Source of the DNA: Rahnella sikkimica
GTDB taxonomy: Bacteria > Pseudomonadota > Gammaproteobacteria > Enterobacterales > Enterobacteriaceae
DNA length: 64,000 nucleotides
Assembly: GCF_002951615.1 (NCBI RefSeq)
Contig: NZ_CP019062.1
Span: 2,790,001-2,854,000, forward strand
Direction: 5' to 3'
How positions within the stretch are numbered: position 1 is the first letter of the stretch; every line of letters begins with the position of its first letter. Below, piece after piece: positions 44,538 to 53,735 of this stretch. The notes under the pieces were generated by a model. It saw nothing but the letters and a program-made list of their open reading frames with translations. It did not search any database and had not been told where the DNA came from. The translations under genes were made by a program, and so were the position numbers.

Positions 44538-44558
44538 GCCGTTATCCGGCAGTAAGCG

Positions 44559-44582
44559 AAAAGGGGCCATCTGGCCCCTTTT
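44559..44582. terminator. Bidirectional terminator between hemL and fhuB
   Basis: AAAAGGGGCC / GGCCCCTTTT stem with an ATCT loop; each strand ends in a T-run, so it serves both convergent genes. Confidence 0.88.
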
Positions 44583-44598
44583 CTATTGGCAAAACACG

Positions 44599-46587
44599 TT
44601 AACTCGCCTGCTTTCTCAGCAGATAGATAAAGTACGGCGCGCCGATAAAGGTCGCGAGCAAACCGGCAGGGATCTGGTTCGGGAAGATCACCATACGACC
44701 ACACCAGTCGGCGAAGACCATCAGCAGACCGCCGAGAATACTCGCCACCATCCACTGCGGAACGGCGCGGCGGAATCCCATCATGCGTGCCATGTGCGGT
44801 GCCATCAGCCCGACAAAACTCAGCGGCCCGACGGTCAGCGTTGCGGCCGCCGTCATCACGGCGGCCAGCAGCAGGATCGCCATACGCGTTAGCGTCAGCG
44901 CCAGCCCGACCGATTTCGCCGTTACGTTGCCGAGCGGCAAGATATTTATCCAGCGGCGACAGAACGGCACGATGACCATCAGCACGGCAGCCAGCGCCAG
45001 TGTGCGCCACGCCATCGGTGCGGTCACCGAATAGGTCGAACCGGAAAGCCAGGTCAGCAACCCCCCCATACGCGGATCACCGCTGGCCAGCAGCAGCGTC
45101 ATCAGCGTGGTGAAAGCGGTACTCAGCGCAATACCTGTCAGCAACATCCGTTCTGCGGAGAAACTGCGCAGGCCGGAGGCGACCATAATCACCAGCAACG
45201 TTAACGCCGCACCGGCACTGCCCGCAGGCAGCAGCCACACAAACGCATCGCCGGGCACAATAAACATCATCACCACAACGCCGGTCGCCGCACCGGAGCT
45301 GATCCCCAGCACTTCCGGGCTCGCCATCGCGTTACCGGTCAGTTTCTGGATCAGCACGCCGGAAGACGCCAGCATAATCCCTGCCGCCAGCGCCGCCAGT
45401 ACACGCGGTAAACGCCACGGCAGCAACGCCTGCAAATCTGCGCCCGTCGCCCAGTTCCAGCCTGTCGCATTGCGTCCGGCCATCAGCGCCACCACCAGAC
45501 CGGCCATTAATACCAGTAAAGCCAGCCCCACCCAGCGCACCAGATGATGACGTTCATCCGGCACATTATCGCCCTGATTCATCGGCGGCGGCGTCATGCT
45601 GTTACGCAGACGCGGCAGCAACCACAGCAGCAGCGGCGCACCGACCAACGCGGTCGCGGCACCGGTCGAAATTTCCATCCAGATTTGCGCCACGTATTGC
45701 ATCACCTGATCGGTGAACCACAGCAGCAGTGCGCCAATCAGCGGAGCCATCACCAGACGCGCGCTCAGGCGACGTGCGCCGAGCATTTTCGCCAGAAGCG
45801 GCGCAAACAGGCCGATAAAACCGATAATCCCGACCGCATTAACCAGTTGCGCACTCATCAGAATCGCCAGCGTCAGCACCGCCAGACGCGCTGCCGATAA
45901 GCCTAAACCGAGGTTTTTCGCGACGCCGTCATCCAGCCCGAGCAACGTCATCGGGCGCTGCAACAGAAACGCCAGCAGCCAGACGATAATCACGCGCGGC
46001 AGTAAAAACGTCGCGACGTCCCAGTCCTGCTGCGTCAGCGAACCGCTGCTCCACATATACAGGCTTTGCAGGCCCTGATAGTTGAAGATCCCGATCAGGC
46101 CATTCACCGCGCCGCAATACAGGCCGAGCACCAGACCGGCGAGGATCAGCGTCACCGGCGACATGCGTTTGCCCCAGGCGATCCCGAACACCAGTCCGCC
46201 GATGACGACCGCGCCAGTCATCGCGGCAAATTGTTGCGTGATCATGCCGCCCGGCAGCGCCCAGAGCGTGGCGATCGTCAGACCGAGCTGCGCGCCCGCC
46301 GAAACACCCAGCGTCGCCGGTTCGGCTAACGGGTTGCGTAAGACCTGCTGGAACAGCAAACCGACCAGCCCCAGACCGGCACCGGCCAGCAGCGCGACGA
46401 CAATGCGCGGCAGTGAGCTGTAATGGAAAAGCATCTGCTGAACATCGTTGATGTCCGGCTGCCAGAGCGCACCGCGCCAGCGTTGATAAGGCAATTGCTG
46501 ATGCAGGTTGTAGATGCTGAGTGCCCCGGCCGCCAGCGCCAGAACCAAAAGAAGGATCAGCGAAACGCTGAGTGAGCGGCGGTTCAT
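44599..46587 (-). CDS. fhuB: Fe3+-hydroxamate ABC transporter permease FhuB
   Basis: FhuB forms the inner-membrane channel for hydroxamate siderophores such as ferrichrome. The 662-residue protein is two FecCD-type permease halves fused in one chain (about 1-325 and 345-662). G-L-V-G-L-L-F-Q-Q-V-L-R-N-P-L-A-E-P is in the first half and S-S-G-V-L-I-Q-K-L-T-G-N-A-M-A-S-P in the second. A G-F-I-G-L-F-A-P / S-F-V-G-L-M-A-P-H motif in each contacts the ATPase. It is the last gene of fhuA-C-D-B and overlaps fhuD by four bases. Confidence 0.95.
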   Translation of the reverse strand: MNRRSLSVSLILLLVLALAAGALSIYNLHQQLPYQRWRGALWQPDINDVQQMLFHYSSLPRIVVALLAGAGLGLVGLLFQQVLRNPLAEPATLGVSAGAQLGLTIATLWALPGGMITQQFAAMTGAVVIGGLVFGIAWGKRMSPVTLILAGLVLGLYCGAVNGLIGIFNYQGLQSLYMWSSGSLTQQDWDVATFLLPRVIIVWLLAFLLQRPMTLLGLDDGVAKNLGLGLSAARLAVLTLAILMSAQLVNAVGIIGFIGLFAPLLAKMLGARRLSARLVMAPLIGALLLWFTDQVMQYVAQIWMEISTGAATALVGAPLLLWLLPRLRNSMTPPPMNQGDNVPDERHHLVRWVGLALLVLMAGLVVALMAGRNATGWNWATGADLQALLPWRLPRVLAALAAGIMLASSGVLIQKLTGNAMASPEVLGISSGAATGVVVMMFIVPGDAFVWLLPAGSAGAALTLLVIMVASGLRSFSAERMLLTGIALSTAFTTLMTLLLASGDPRMGGLLTWLSGSTYSVTAPMAWRTLALAAVLMVIVPFCRRWINILPLGNVTAKSVGLALTLTRMAILLLAAVMTAAATLTVGPLSFVGLMAPHMARMMGFRRAVPQWMVASILGGLLMVFADWCGRMVIFPNQIPAGLLATFIGAPYFIYLLRKQAS

Positions 46588-47486
46588 ACCGGTTTCCCCA
46601 GTGTGCTGTTCAGGATTTTACAGAAATGCATGGCGCTGAACGTCGCGCCGTAGAACCAGACGGCGGGGACAACGCTGAACTGATTGGCACGCACGAAAGT
46701 CATTGATTTCCACAGCGGCGTTTTGGCGACCGCGTCCATGATGTCGGCGCTGCCGTGATCAAAACACAGCACGCGGGCATTTTTAATGCGGGTCAGGCGC
46801 TCAACGCCCACTGACACGCTGCCCCAGAAGCTGCCTTCGCCGCCCCACGCATTAGTCAGCCCGACATCGCCCATGATTTCATGGAACATGCTGCCCTGAC
46901 CAAACACCAGAACGTGGCGCGGGTCGATAAAGGTCATCAGCAGAACAGGCTGTTGCGCTAACGGTTTCATCAGCTCACGCGTTTTCGCGATCGTGTCGTT
47001 ATAAACCTGCAAATGCTGTTCGGCGCGATCCTGCAAACCGAGCGTATCCGCCAGTTTATGCAACGATTTGACCGCCAGTTGCATCGGCTTCGCGCTGCCG
47101 TCATTGGCTTTTACGCCTAACACCGGCGCGATGGTTTCCAGCTGTTTAATGTCCGGACCATAACCTTCGGTTATCAGCAATAATGAAGGTTTCAACTGCT
47201 GGATAAGCTCCATGTTAGGCTCGGTGCGCTGGCCGACATCGATGACACCGGGTGCCAGCGGCGGTTCCGCCACCCACAGGTTGTAATTGGGGATATCGGC
47301 AATCGCCAGCGGCATCACGCCGAGCGCAATCAGCAGCTCGGTCGGCAGCCATTCGAGGGTAACAATACGGCCCAGATCGGGGCGTGAGGCTGACAGCGCG
47401 GGCAGAGAAGTCAGTAACGGCGACAGCGCCATCATCTGCAAAATCCGGCGGCGCGTCAGCCCTGAGTAACGTTGAATATCAGACAT
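46584..47486 (-). CDS. fhuD: Fe3+-hydroxamate periplasmic binding protein FhuD
   Basis: FhuD binds hydroxamate siderophores in the periplasm and docks on FhuB. The 300-residue precursor has a twin-arginine-like start (L-T-R-R-R-I-L-Q-M-M) with a cleavage region near residue 32, so Tat export is probable. The class-III binding fold follows, with I-V-T-L-E-W-L-P-T-E-L near 42 and a Trp-rich ligand pocket (A-V-W-F-Y near 275). It begins one base after the fhuC stop and overlaps fhuB. Confidence 0.94.
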   Translation of the reverse strand: MSDIQRYSGLTRRRILQMMALSPLLTSLPALSASRPDLGRIVTLEWLPTELLIALGVMPLAIADIPNYNLWVAEPPLAPGVIDVGQRTEPNMELIQQLKPSLLLITEGYGPDIKQLETIAPVLGVKANDGSAKPMQLAVKSLHKLADTLGLQDRAEQHLQVYNDTIAKTRELMKPLAQQPVLLMTFIDPRHVLVFGQGSMFHEIMGDVGLTNAWGGEGSFWGSVSVGVERLTRIKNARVLCFDHGSADIMDAVAKTPLWKSMTFVRANQFSVVPAVWFYGATFSAMHFCKILNSTLGKPV

Positions 47487-47487
47487 A

Positions 47488-48300
47488 TCAGTAAACGAAG
47501 CTCACCGGCGCACCGCCCGCTGGATGCGGAAGAATGCCCATCGGAATACCGTAAATTTGTTCAAGAACGTCACCGCGCATCATGGCTTCTGGCGCGCCCT
47601 GCACGATCATCTCGCCGCCGCGCAATGCCATCAGCTCATCGCAATACCGCGCTGCCATATTCAGATCATGCAATACCGCGATCACGGTCAGGCCTTTCTC
47701 GCGGCTAAGACGCTGGATCAGCGCCAGCACATCTTTCTGATGCGCGATATCCAGCGCGGACGTCGGTTCGTCGAGCAGCAGGCAGCGGCTGTCCTGTGCG
47801 ACCATCATCGCCAGCCACGCCCGCTGACGTTCGCCGCCGGAGAGGCTGTCGACCAGACGCCGGGCGAACGGTTTCAGGCCCACCAGCGCAATCGCTTCTT
47901 CGACTTTTTCTTTGTCCTGATGTTTGAAACGCCCCAGCGCGCCGTGCCACGGATAGCGGCCAATCGCCACCAGTTCCTGCACCGTCATGCCTTCTGCAGC
48001 CGGAAGTTGCTGCGGCAGATACGCCACCTGGCGCGCAAACGCTTTGCTGTCCCACCGGGCCAGCGGCGTTTCATTCAGGTAAATCGTCCCGGACGTCGCC
48101 GGTTGATGTCGTCCCAGCATTTTTAACAACGTTGATTTCCCGGAGCCGTTATGGCCAATCAGCCCGCACACTTTCCTTTGCGGGAAGGTCAGCGACAGCG
48201 GCGCGAGCAACGTTCGCCCCGGCACTGAAAAGCTGACATCTTGCAGGCGAAAGACGCTGTCAGGCAGCGATGAAGACGGGTGTACGTTGTTATCAGGCAT
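47488..48300 (-). CDS. fhuC: Fe3+-hydroxamate ABC transporter ATPase FhuC
   Basis: FhuC powers hydroxamate uptake through FhuB. The 270-residue ATPase has Walker A G-H-N-G-S-G-K-S-T near 54, the Q-loop Y-L-P-Q-Q near 96, the signature L-S-G-G-E-R-Q-R near 155, Walker B L-L-L-D-E-P-T near 175, and the switch His in V-L-H-D near 211. It is the second gene of the operon, separated from fhuA by 78 bases that hold a hairpin. Confidence 0.95.
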   Translation of the reverse strand: MPDNNVHPSSSLPDSVFRLQDVSFSVPGRTLLAPLSLTFPQRKVCGLIGHNGSGKSTLLKMLGRHQPATSGTIYLNETPLARWDSKAFARQVAYLPQQLPAAEGMTVQELVAIGRYPWHGALGRFKHQDKEKVEEAIALVGLKPFARRLVDSLSGGERQRAWLAMMVAQDSRCLLLDEPTSALDIAHQKDVLALIQRLSREKGLTVIAVLHDLNMAARYCDELMALRGGEMIVQGAPEAMMRGDVLEQIYGIPMGILPHPAGGAPVSFVY

Positions 48301-48337
48301 AGGATTTTCTACGTGACGTCTGGAAGTAAATAGGAAA

Positions 48338-48358
48338 CGGGCACGACCAGCGTGCCCG
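48338..48358 (-). terminator. Hairpin between fhuA and fhuC (possible attenuator)
   Basis: CGGGCACG / CGTGCCCG stem with a five-base loop. On the minus strand it is followed by TTTCCTATTTACTT, an interrupted T-run. It may terminate part of the transcripts, giving more FhuA than FhuCDB. Confidence 0.5.
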
Positions 48359-48378
48359 GATTTAACGGCTTAAAACTT

Positions 48379-50595
48379 TTAGAAACGGAAGGTTGCAGTG
48401 GCGACAACCTGACGATCTGAACCCCAGTAACAGGCGTAATCGCGGTAGCAGCTTGCCACGTACTCACGATCCAGCAGGTTATTGACGTTCACGCCCACGG
48501 AGGAACCCGGCATACCGAAGCGGGCCAGATCGTATTTCACGGTAGCGTCAACCAGCGTATAACCGGCCACGTTGAAGGTCTGGTTATTTTTATCCGTTGT
48601 CGTGTAGAAGCTGGAGCTTGAACCGAAGTAACGCACACCAGAACCGACAGTCAGCCCGCTGAGCGCCGTTTCGTGGAAGGTGTAATCGGCCCACAGTGAC
48701 GCCATATTGGCAGGCACTTCAGCAGGACGTTTGCCTTCATACGCGGTGTCGTGCGTGTATTTCGCATCCGTGTAGGTGTAAGACGCCGTCATGTTGATGT
48801 TCGCGGTGACCGCAGCCTTCGCTTCAAGCTCAACACCCCGTGAACGAATTTCACCAGACTGCACGCTGAATGCGCTGTCCGTCGGATCCGCTGTCAGGTT
48901 TTTGTCTTTGGTCAGCTGATAAACCGCCGCCGTCAGGCTGATCGGACGATCGTTCGGGATGTATTTGATCCCGGCTTCATACTGCTTGCCCATCGAAGGA
49001 TCGAACGGCTGGCCTTGTTTGCTGGCACCGGCAGTCGGCTCGAAGGACTCGCTGTAGCTGAAGTAAGGTGAAATCCCGTTATCAAACAGGTAGTTCAGAC
49101 CACCGCGCCACGTAAACTGTTCGTCATTGATCTCCGCCGTCGTATTGCTCGAACGGGTAAGCGTTGAGGTTTTCGCGAAGTCGTAACGGCCGCCGAGGGT
49201 CAGGATCCACTGGTTCCATTCCGCCTGATCCTGCGCGTACAGCCCGGTTTGTTCCTGACGATTCAGGACTTCATACGGGAAGTACAGCGAGACATTGCTG
49301 TTGCCGTACTGCGGGTTGCTCATGTTCAGATTGCTGGCGCTGCCGTAATCGGCATCAATGTCATTACGCATACGCATGTAATCCACGCCCATCAGCAGGG
49401 TGTGATCGACATCGGCGGTAGCAAATTTAGCCTGCGCCTGAGTATCCACATCGAAGTTAGCCAGTTTCTCTTTTGACTGAACATACGCGCGGCTCATCAC
49501 GCCGTTAGAGACGTATCCGGTGCCGTAAACGCTTTTGTACTCAGTATCCAGCTTGGTGTAACGCAGGTTCTGGCGAACGGTCCACGTATCGTTAAAGCCG
49601 TGTTCGAAGCTGTAACCGACCATTTTCTGGTTACGGGACATCTTGTTGCTTTGCTCGCCTTCGTTGAAGTCGGTTGAAAGCTTATGCGCTTTCCCGTTGG
49701 CATCGTAATACGGCACAACGGTACCTTCACGCGGCAACCAGCCATAGAAACCGGCATCCGGATCGTTCTGGAAGTTGCTCAGGAAGGTGAAATTCGTTTT
49801 ATCGTCAGGACGCCAGGTGAAAGATGGCGCGATGCTGTAACGTTTTTCTTTGGACATTTCCTGCTGGCTGTCCTGGCTACGCGCCACGCCCGTCAGGCGA
49901 TAGGAATAGACGCCGGCATCATCGATGGCATCGCTGAAATCAAAGCCCGTCTGGAACAGGTTATCGGTACCCATTTTGAACTGCACTTCTTTGAGCGGTT
50001 CAGTCGTTGGACGTTTGCTGACCATGCTGACGACGCCGCCCGGATTACTTTTTCCGTACAGGACAGAAGACGGGCCGCGCAGCACTTCAACGCGCTCAAG
50101 CATGTACGGATCCATCGACACTTCAGAATAGTTATCACCCTGAAGTTTGATGCCGTCGAGATACTGGTTGGTGTTTACGGAAGTGAAACCACGGATCGCA
50201 ATCGCGTCATACGTGGATGAACTGCCACGGCTGGCGAAGACGCCCGGCGTATATCCCAGCGCTTCTTTCACGGAAGCCGGCTGTTTCATGTCCATCTCTT
50301 CGCGGGTCACCACGGAAATAGACTGCGGGGTTTTCACCAGTGGCGTATCGGTTTTAGTCCCGGTCGCACTGTGTTTTGCCGCGATGGTCGCCGCAGGGCC
50401 CCATGCTGATTCCTGGACGGCTTGCGCAGACGCTGAACTGGTGACGTTGATCGTATCTTCTTTCGCGGTTGCTGTGGTTGCTGCACCTGCGTAAAACGCG
50501 GTGGAGCTCAGAACGGCGGTGATGGTTAACGCGAGCGTCCGGCGCTTAAATGCGCCTTTTTGGACTGAGTTTGAAAGCGTGCATTGAGAAGCCAT
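48379..50595 (-). CDS. fhuA: Ferrichrome outer-membrane receptor FhuA (TonB-dependent)
   Basis: FhuA imports ferrichrome across the outer membrane using TonB energy. The ATG at 50595 gives 738 residues; an in-frame start 72 bases upstream lies in the Fur-box region and is rejected. A signal peptide ends near A-G-A-A, followed by a TonB box (E-D-T-I-N-V), a plug domain (P-Q-S-I-S-V-V-T-R-E near 90, then V-L-R-G-P-S-S-V-L-Y-G near 172) and a 22-strand barrel ending in aromatic A-T-F-R-F. Two cysteines occur near the C-terminus. It heads fhuACDB and has a strong Fur box upstream. Confidence 0.92.
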   Translation of the reverse strand: MASQCTLSNSVQKGAFKRRTLALTITAVLSSTAFYAGAATTATAKEDTINVTSSASAQAVQESAWGPAATIAAKHSATGTKTDTPLVKTPQSISVVTREEMDMKQPASVKEALGYTPGVFASRGSSSTYDAIAIRGFTSVNTNQYLDGIKLQGDNYSEVSMDPYMLERVEVLRGPSSVLYGKSNPGGVVSMVSKRPTTEPLKEVQFKMGTDNLFQTGFDFSDAIDDAGVYSYRLTGVARSQDSQQEMSKEKRYSIAPSFTWRPDDKTNFTFLSNFQNDPDAGFYGWLPREGTVVPYYDANGKAHKLSTDFNEGEQSNKMSRNQKMVGYSFEHGFNDTWTVRQNLRYTKLDTEYKSVYGTGYVSNGVMSRAYVQSKEKLANFDVDTQAQAKFATADVDHTLLMGVDYMRMRNDIDADYGSASNLNMSNPQYGNSNVSLYFPYEVLNRQEQTGLYAQDQAEWNQWILTLGGRYDFAKTSTLTRSSNTTAEINDEQFTWRGGLNYLFDNGISPYFSYSESFEPTAGASKQGQPFDPSMGKQYEAGIKYIPNDRPISLTAAVYQLTKDKNLTADPTDSAFSVQSGEIRSRGVELEAKAAVTANINMTASYTYTDAKYTHDTAYEGKRPAEVPANMASLWADYTFHETALSGLTVGSGVRYFGSSSSFYTTTDKNNQTFNVAGYTLVDATVKYDLARFGMPGSSVGVNVNNLLDREYVASCYRDYACYWGSDRQVVATATFRF

Positions 50596-50629
50596 TGCGT
50601 TATCTCTGGAGTGATAATGGGAATGTAAA

Positions 50630-50644
50630 CGATAATTATTATTA
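50630..50644. promoter_or_regulatory. Fur box of the fhuACDB operon
   Basis: CGATAATTATTATTA matches the 7-1-7 Fur consensus tGATAATnATTATCa at 12 of 14 arm positions. It lies 35-50 bases before the fhuA start codon, in a run of A/T repeats that may hold overlapping sites. It implies iron repression by Fur. Confidence 0.8.
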
Positions 50645-50840
50645 TGACCGTCGCATAATATGCGCATTGCGCGGGGCTCTGCAAGCCTATTTGACGCATA
50701 GATTGGCTGAATGAATAAAAAGTATCCCCATGTTAAACATGGGTAAAAACGCTTATGAATTATACGGAATGAGTTGTGAAAGACCTGGCGGGAATGTAAA
50801 TCGCGACGGGTAAATTTGAGTCAGGGATAACAATTAAAAA

Positions 50841-50862
50841 GGGCGCGATTCGCATCGCGCCC
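50841..50862 (-). terminator. Intrinsic terminator of mrcB
   Basis: GGGCGCGAT / ATCGCGCCC stem with a TCGC loop, extended by A-T pairs; on the minus strand a T-run follows. It lies 28 bases past the mrcB stop. Confidence 0.85.
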
Positions 50863-50889
50863 TTAAATGTTTCTGAAATCAACAATTTG

Positions 50890-53520
50890 TTACTGGCCGG
50901 AACCGAACATATCCTTGATCCAGCCTGCAACACCGTTGCTGTCTTTCTTGTTCTTGTCGTCCTGCGCCTGAGGTTGCTGTTGCTGCTGTCCCTGAGGCTG
51001 TTGTTGTTGCTGTTGCTGCTGAACCTGTTGTTGTTGCTGCTGAACGGCAGATGCAGAAGCCTGGCACATGGCCTCCGGTGAATCCGTCCACACCGGAATG
51101 GAACGCGCCGCGCCCCCGCCCAACATGCCGCCACCGCCGCACACAAAGTTACCCGCGCCGTCGATATTCATCGTGCTGATACCTTCCGGCATTTGCAGAT
51201 CCAGCGGCTGAGGCGTGCCGTTTTCCAGATAGCGGCCATACAGCACCAGCGCACCGGTAGAACCCCACAGCTTAGACGGACCGTTGTTATCGCGGCCAAC
51301 CCAGGTGATCGCCACCTGATTGCCGTCGATCCCGGCAAACCAGCTGTCACGCAGTTCGTTCGAGGTCCCGGTTTTCGCGGCCAGATGCAGTTTCGGGAAT
51401 TTGTTCGCCAGCGCGCGCGATGTCCCTTCCTGCACCACCTGCTGCATGGCGTACAATGTCAGATAGGCGGCCTGAGAAGGGATCACACGTACTGCCTGCG
51501 GGAAGCTCTGGTACAAGACGGTGCCGTCTTCCGCAATCACCGAACGCACCGCCGACAGTGGCGCTTTGTTACCGCCGCTGGCAATGGTCTGGTATTCCTG
51601 CGCCACTTCCATCGGCGTCAGCGCAATCGCACCGAGTAACATCGACGGCGTCTGGTTCAGGGATTCTTTCGGGATCCCCAAATCAATCAGCGTTTTGGTG
51701 ATGTTGTCGAGGCCGACTGCCATACCGAGGTTAACCGTCGGGACGTTCATGGAACGCGCCAGTGCATCTACCAGCAGAACCTGACCACGGAACTGATGGT
51801 CATCGTTTTTCGGTGACCAGATCTGGCCGTTCGCCAGTTTCAGGTTCAGCGGCTGGTCGGCAAGAATGGTGTTCAGACGGTATTTATCCGGCTGCGACAG
51901 CGCAGTCAGATAGGTCGCCGGTTTCGCCAGAGAACCGACCTGACGGCGAGCCTGCATGGCGCGGTTGAAACCGGCAAACTGCGTATCCGCACCGCCGACC
52001 ATCGCCCGCACTTCGCCGGTATAACGGTCAACCACTACCATCGCGGTTTCGATGTCATTCAGGCCGCTTTTCTTACGCAGTAACGGAATGCCTTCTTCCA
52101 CTGCTTTTTCCGCCGCATCCTGAGAAATCGGATCCAGCGTGGTGAAAATTTTCACCCCGGACATGTCCTGCACTTTGTCGCCGAGCTTGGCCTGCAAGTC
52201 CTGACGCACCATCTGCATGAACGCAGGCTGCGGCGAAATCACCCCGCCTTTTGGCTGCACGCCCAGCGGACGCGCGCTCAGCATGTCATACAGTTCCTGA
52301 TCGATAACTTTCTGATCGACCAGCAAACGCAGCACCAGATTACGACGCTGCAGCGCCATTGTCGGGTTACGCCACGGGTTGTACAGCGACGCGCCTTTCA
52401 CCATACCGACCAGCAATGCCTGCTGATCGAGGCTCAGTTCGTTCACCGGACGGCCAAAGTAGTACAGGCTCGCCAGCGGGAAACCGCGGATCTGATCGGA
52501 TCCGCTCTGACCGAGATATACTTCGTTCAGGTACAGCTCAAGAATGCGATCTTTGCTGTAATCGGCGTCAAGCAGCACCGCCATCACCGCTTCACGCGCC
52601 TTACGGCTCAGCGAGCGTTCGTTGGTCAGGAACAGGTTTTTGACTAACTGCTGGGTCAGCGTCGAACCGCCCTGCACCGCGTGACCGGCTGTCAGGTTCG
52701 CCAACACCGCACGGCCGATGGAGTAGAAGTTAATCCCGTCGTGCTCGTAGAAGTGGCGGTCTTCGGTTGCCAGCAAGGTATCGACCAGCAAATCCGGGAA
52801 ACCGGAACGTTGCACGAACAGACGTTGTTCGCCGTTGGCATTGGAGGCCTGCAACATGGTGATCAGACGCGGATCCAGGCGGAACAGCCCGAAATCACGC
52901 TGATTATCCAGGTTTTTTATTTCTGACAGGCTGTTGCCGTCAAAGACCAGACGGGCATTGACCTGCCCTTCTTTGCCTTCCGGGAAATCAAACGGACGGC
53001 GCAGCAAATCAATCGTGTTCGCGCGAACCGTAAATTCACCCGGACGGGTAATACGCGTCACTTCGCGATACTGCGTGCCTTCCAGCAATCCGACCATTTC
53101 GGCTTTGCTGATGGCCATATCCGGCTCAAGGTTCACCTGACGACCATAAACGGCCGCCGGTAACTGCCAGACTTTACCGCCGTCGATGCGGCTGTGGATT
53201 TCACGGTTCAGATAGACCGCGTAAATACCGAGCAGAATGGCAAAAACGATGAACAGCTTGACCAGCAGCCAGAAAATACGGCGTTTCAGGCTCTTCTTGC
53301 CGCCTTTTTTCGCTTTACGCGGCGGTGCTTTGCGGCTCATGCGCGATCCCCGTTCTTCTTCGTAATCATCGTCATCCTCATACTCGTCATCGAGTTCCTC
53401 TTCTTCGTATTCGTCGTAGTCGTCATCCCGACGGCTGTGGCGAACCGGACGAGTCCGCTCAGGCTTGCGCCCGGCGGGTTTACCTTTACGGCCTATTGGC
53501 TCGCGATCATCGCCAGACAT
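50890..53520 (-). CDS. mrcB: Penicillin-binding protein 1B (bifunctional transglycosylase/transpeptidase)
   Basis: PBP1B polymerises and cross-links peptidoglycan at the inner membrane. The 876-residue protein starts [17 protein letters not shown], has a very acidic/Tyr-rich cytoplasmic tail, one membrane helix (about 84-106), the UB2H domain, and a GT51 domain with T-E-D-R-H-F-Y-E-H near 252. The transpeptidase domain has the S-L-A-K catalytic serine near 530 and K-T-G-T near 715. The C-terminal tail contains long Gln runs before the conserved [10 protein letters not shown] end. E. coli has a shorter Gln-rich tail. Confidence 0.95.
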   Translation of the reverse strand: MSGDDREPIGRKGKPAGRKPERTRPVRHSRRDDDYDEYEEEELDDEYEDDDDYEEERGSRMSRKAPPRKAKKGGKKSLKRRIFWLLVKLFIVFAILLGIYAVYLNREIHSRIDGGKVWQLPAAVYGRQVNLEPDMAISKAEMVGLLEGTQYREVTRITRPGEFTVRANTIDLLRRPFDFPEGKEGQVNARLVFDGNSLSEIKNLDNQRDFGLFRLDPRLITMLQASNANGEQRLFVQRSGFPDLLVDTLLATEDRHFYEHDGINFYSIGRAVLANLTAGHAVQGGSTLTQQLVKNLFLTNERSLSRKAREAVMAVLLDADYSKDRILELYLNEVYLGQSGSDQIRGFPLASLYYFGRPVNELSLDQQALLVGMVKGASLYNPWRNPTMALQRRNLVLRLLVDQKVIDQELYDMLSARPLGVQPKGGVISPQPAFMQMVRQDLQAKLGDKVQDMSGVKIFTTLDPISQDAAEKAVEEGIPLLRKKSGLNDIETAMVVVDRYTGEVRAMVGGADTQFAGFNRAMQARRQVGSLAKPATYLTALSQPDKYRLNTILADQPLNLKLANGQIWSPKNDDHQFRGQVLLVDALARSMNVPTVNLGMAVGLDNITKTLIDLGIPKESLNQTPSMLLGAIALTPMEVAQEYQTIASGGNKAPLSAVRSVIAEDGTVLYQSFPQAVRVIPSQAAYLTLYAMQQVVQEGTSRALANKFPKLHLAAKTGTSNELRDSWFAGIDGNQVAITWVGRDNNGPSKLWGSTGALVLYGRYLENGTPQPLDLQMPEGISTMNIDGAGNFVCGGGGMLGGGAARSIPVWTDSPEAMCQASASAVQQQQQQVQQQQQQQQPQGQQQQQPQAQDDKNKKDSNGVAGWIKDMFGSGQ

Positions 53521-53735
53521 CAGTCATTCTCCCCACATACTGCTGTGTTCGTCATAAAGTTATTCTGCATAATGATTCTGTTGAGCGGAGTCATTTTCAT
53601 AGTCGATTCAAACGGATACTTTTTATATCCCGCAACGCGGGCAGCAAGGCGCTTACTCTGTGCCCCGCTTTGGTTAACTTCCAGAAGAAAGGTCTGAAAA
53701 AAAGCGCACTTTCCTCAACAATTTCGTCGCCACGC

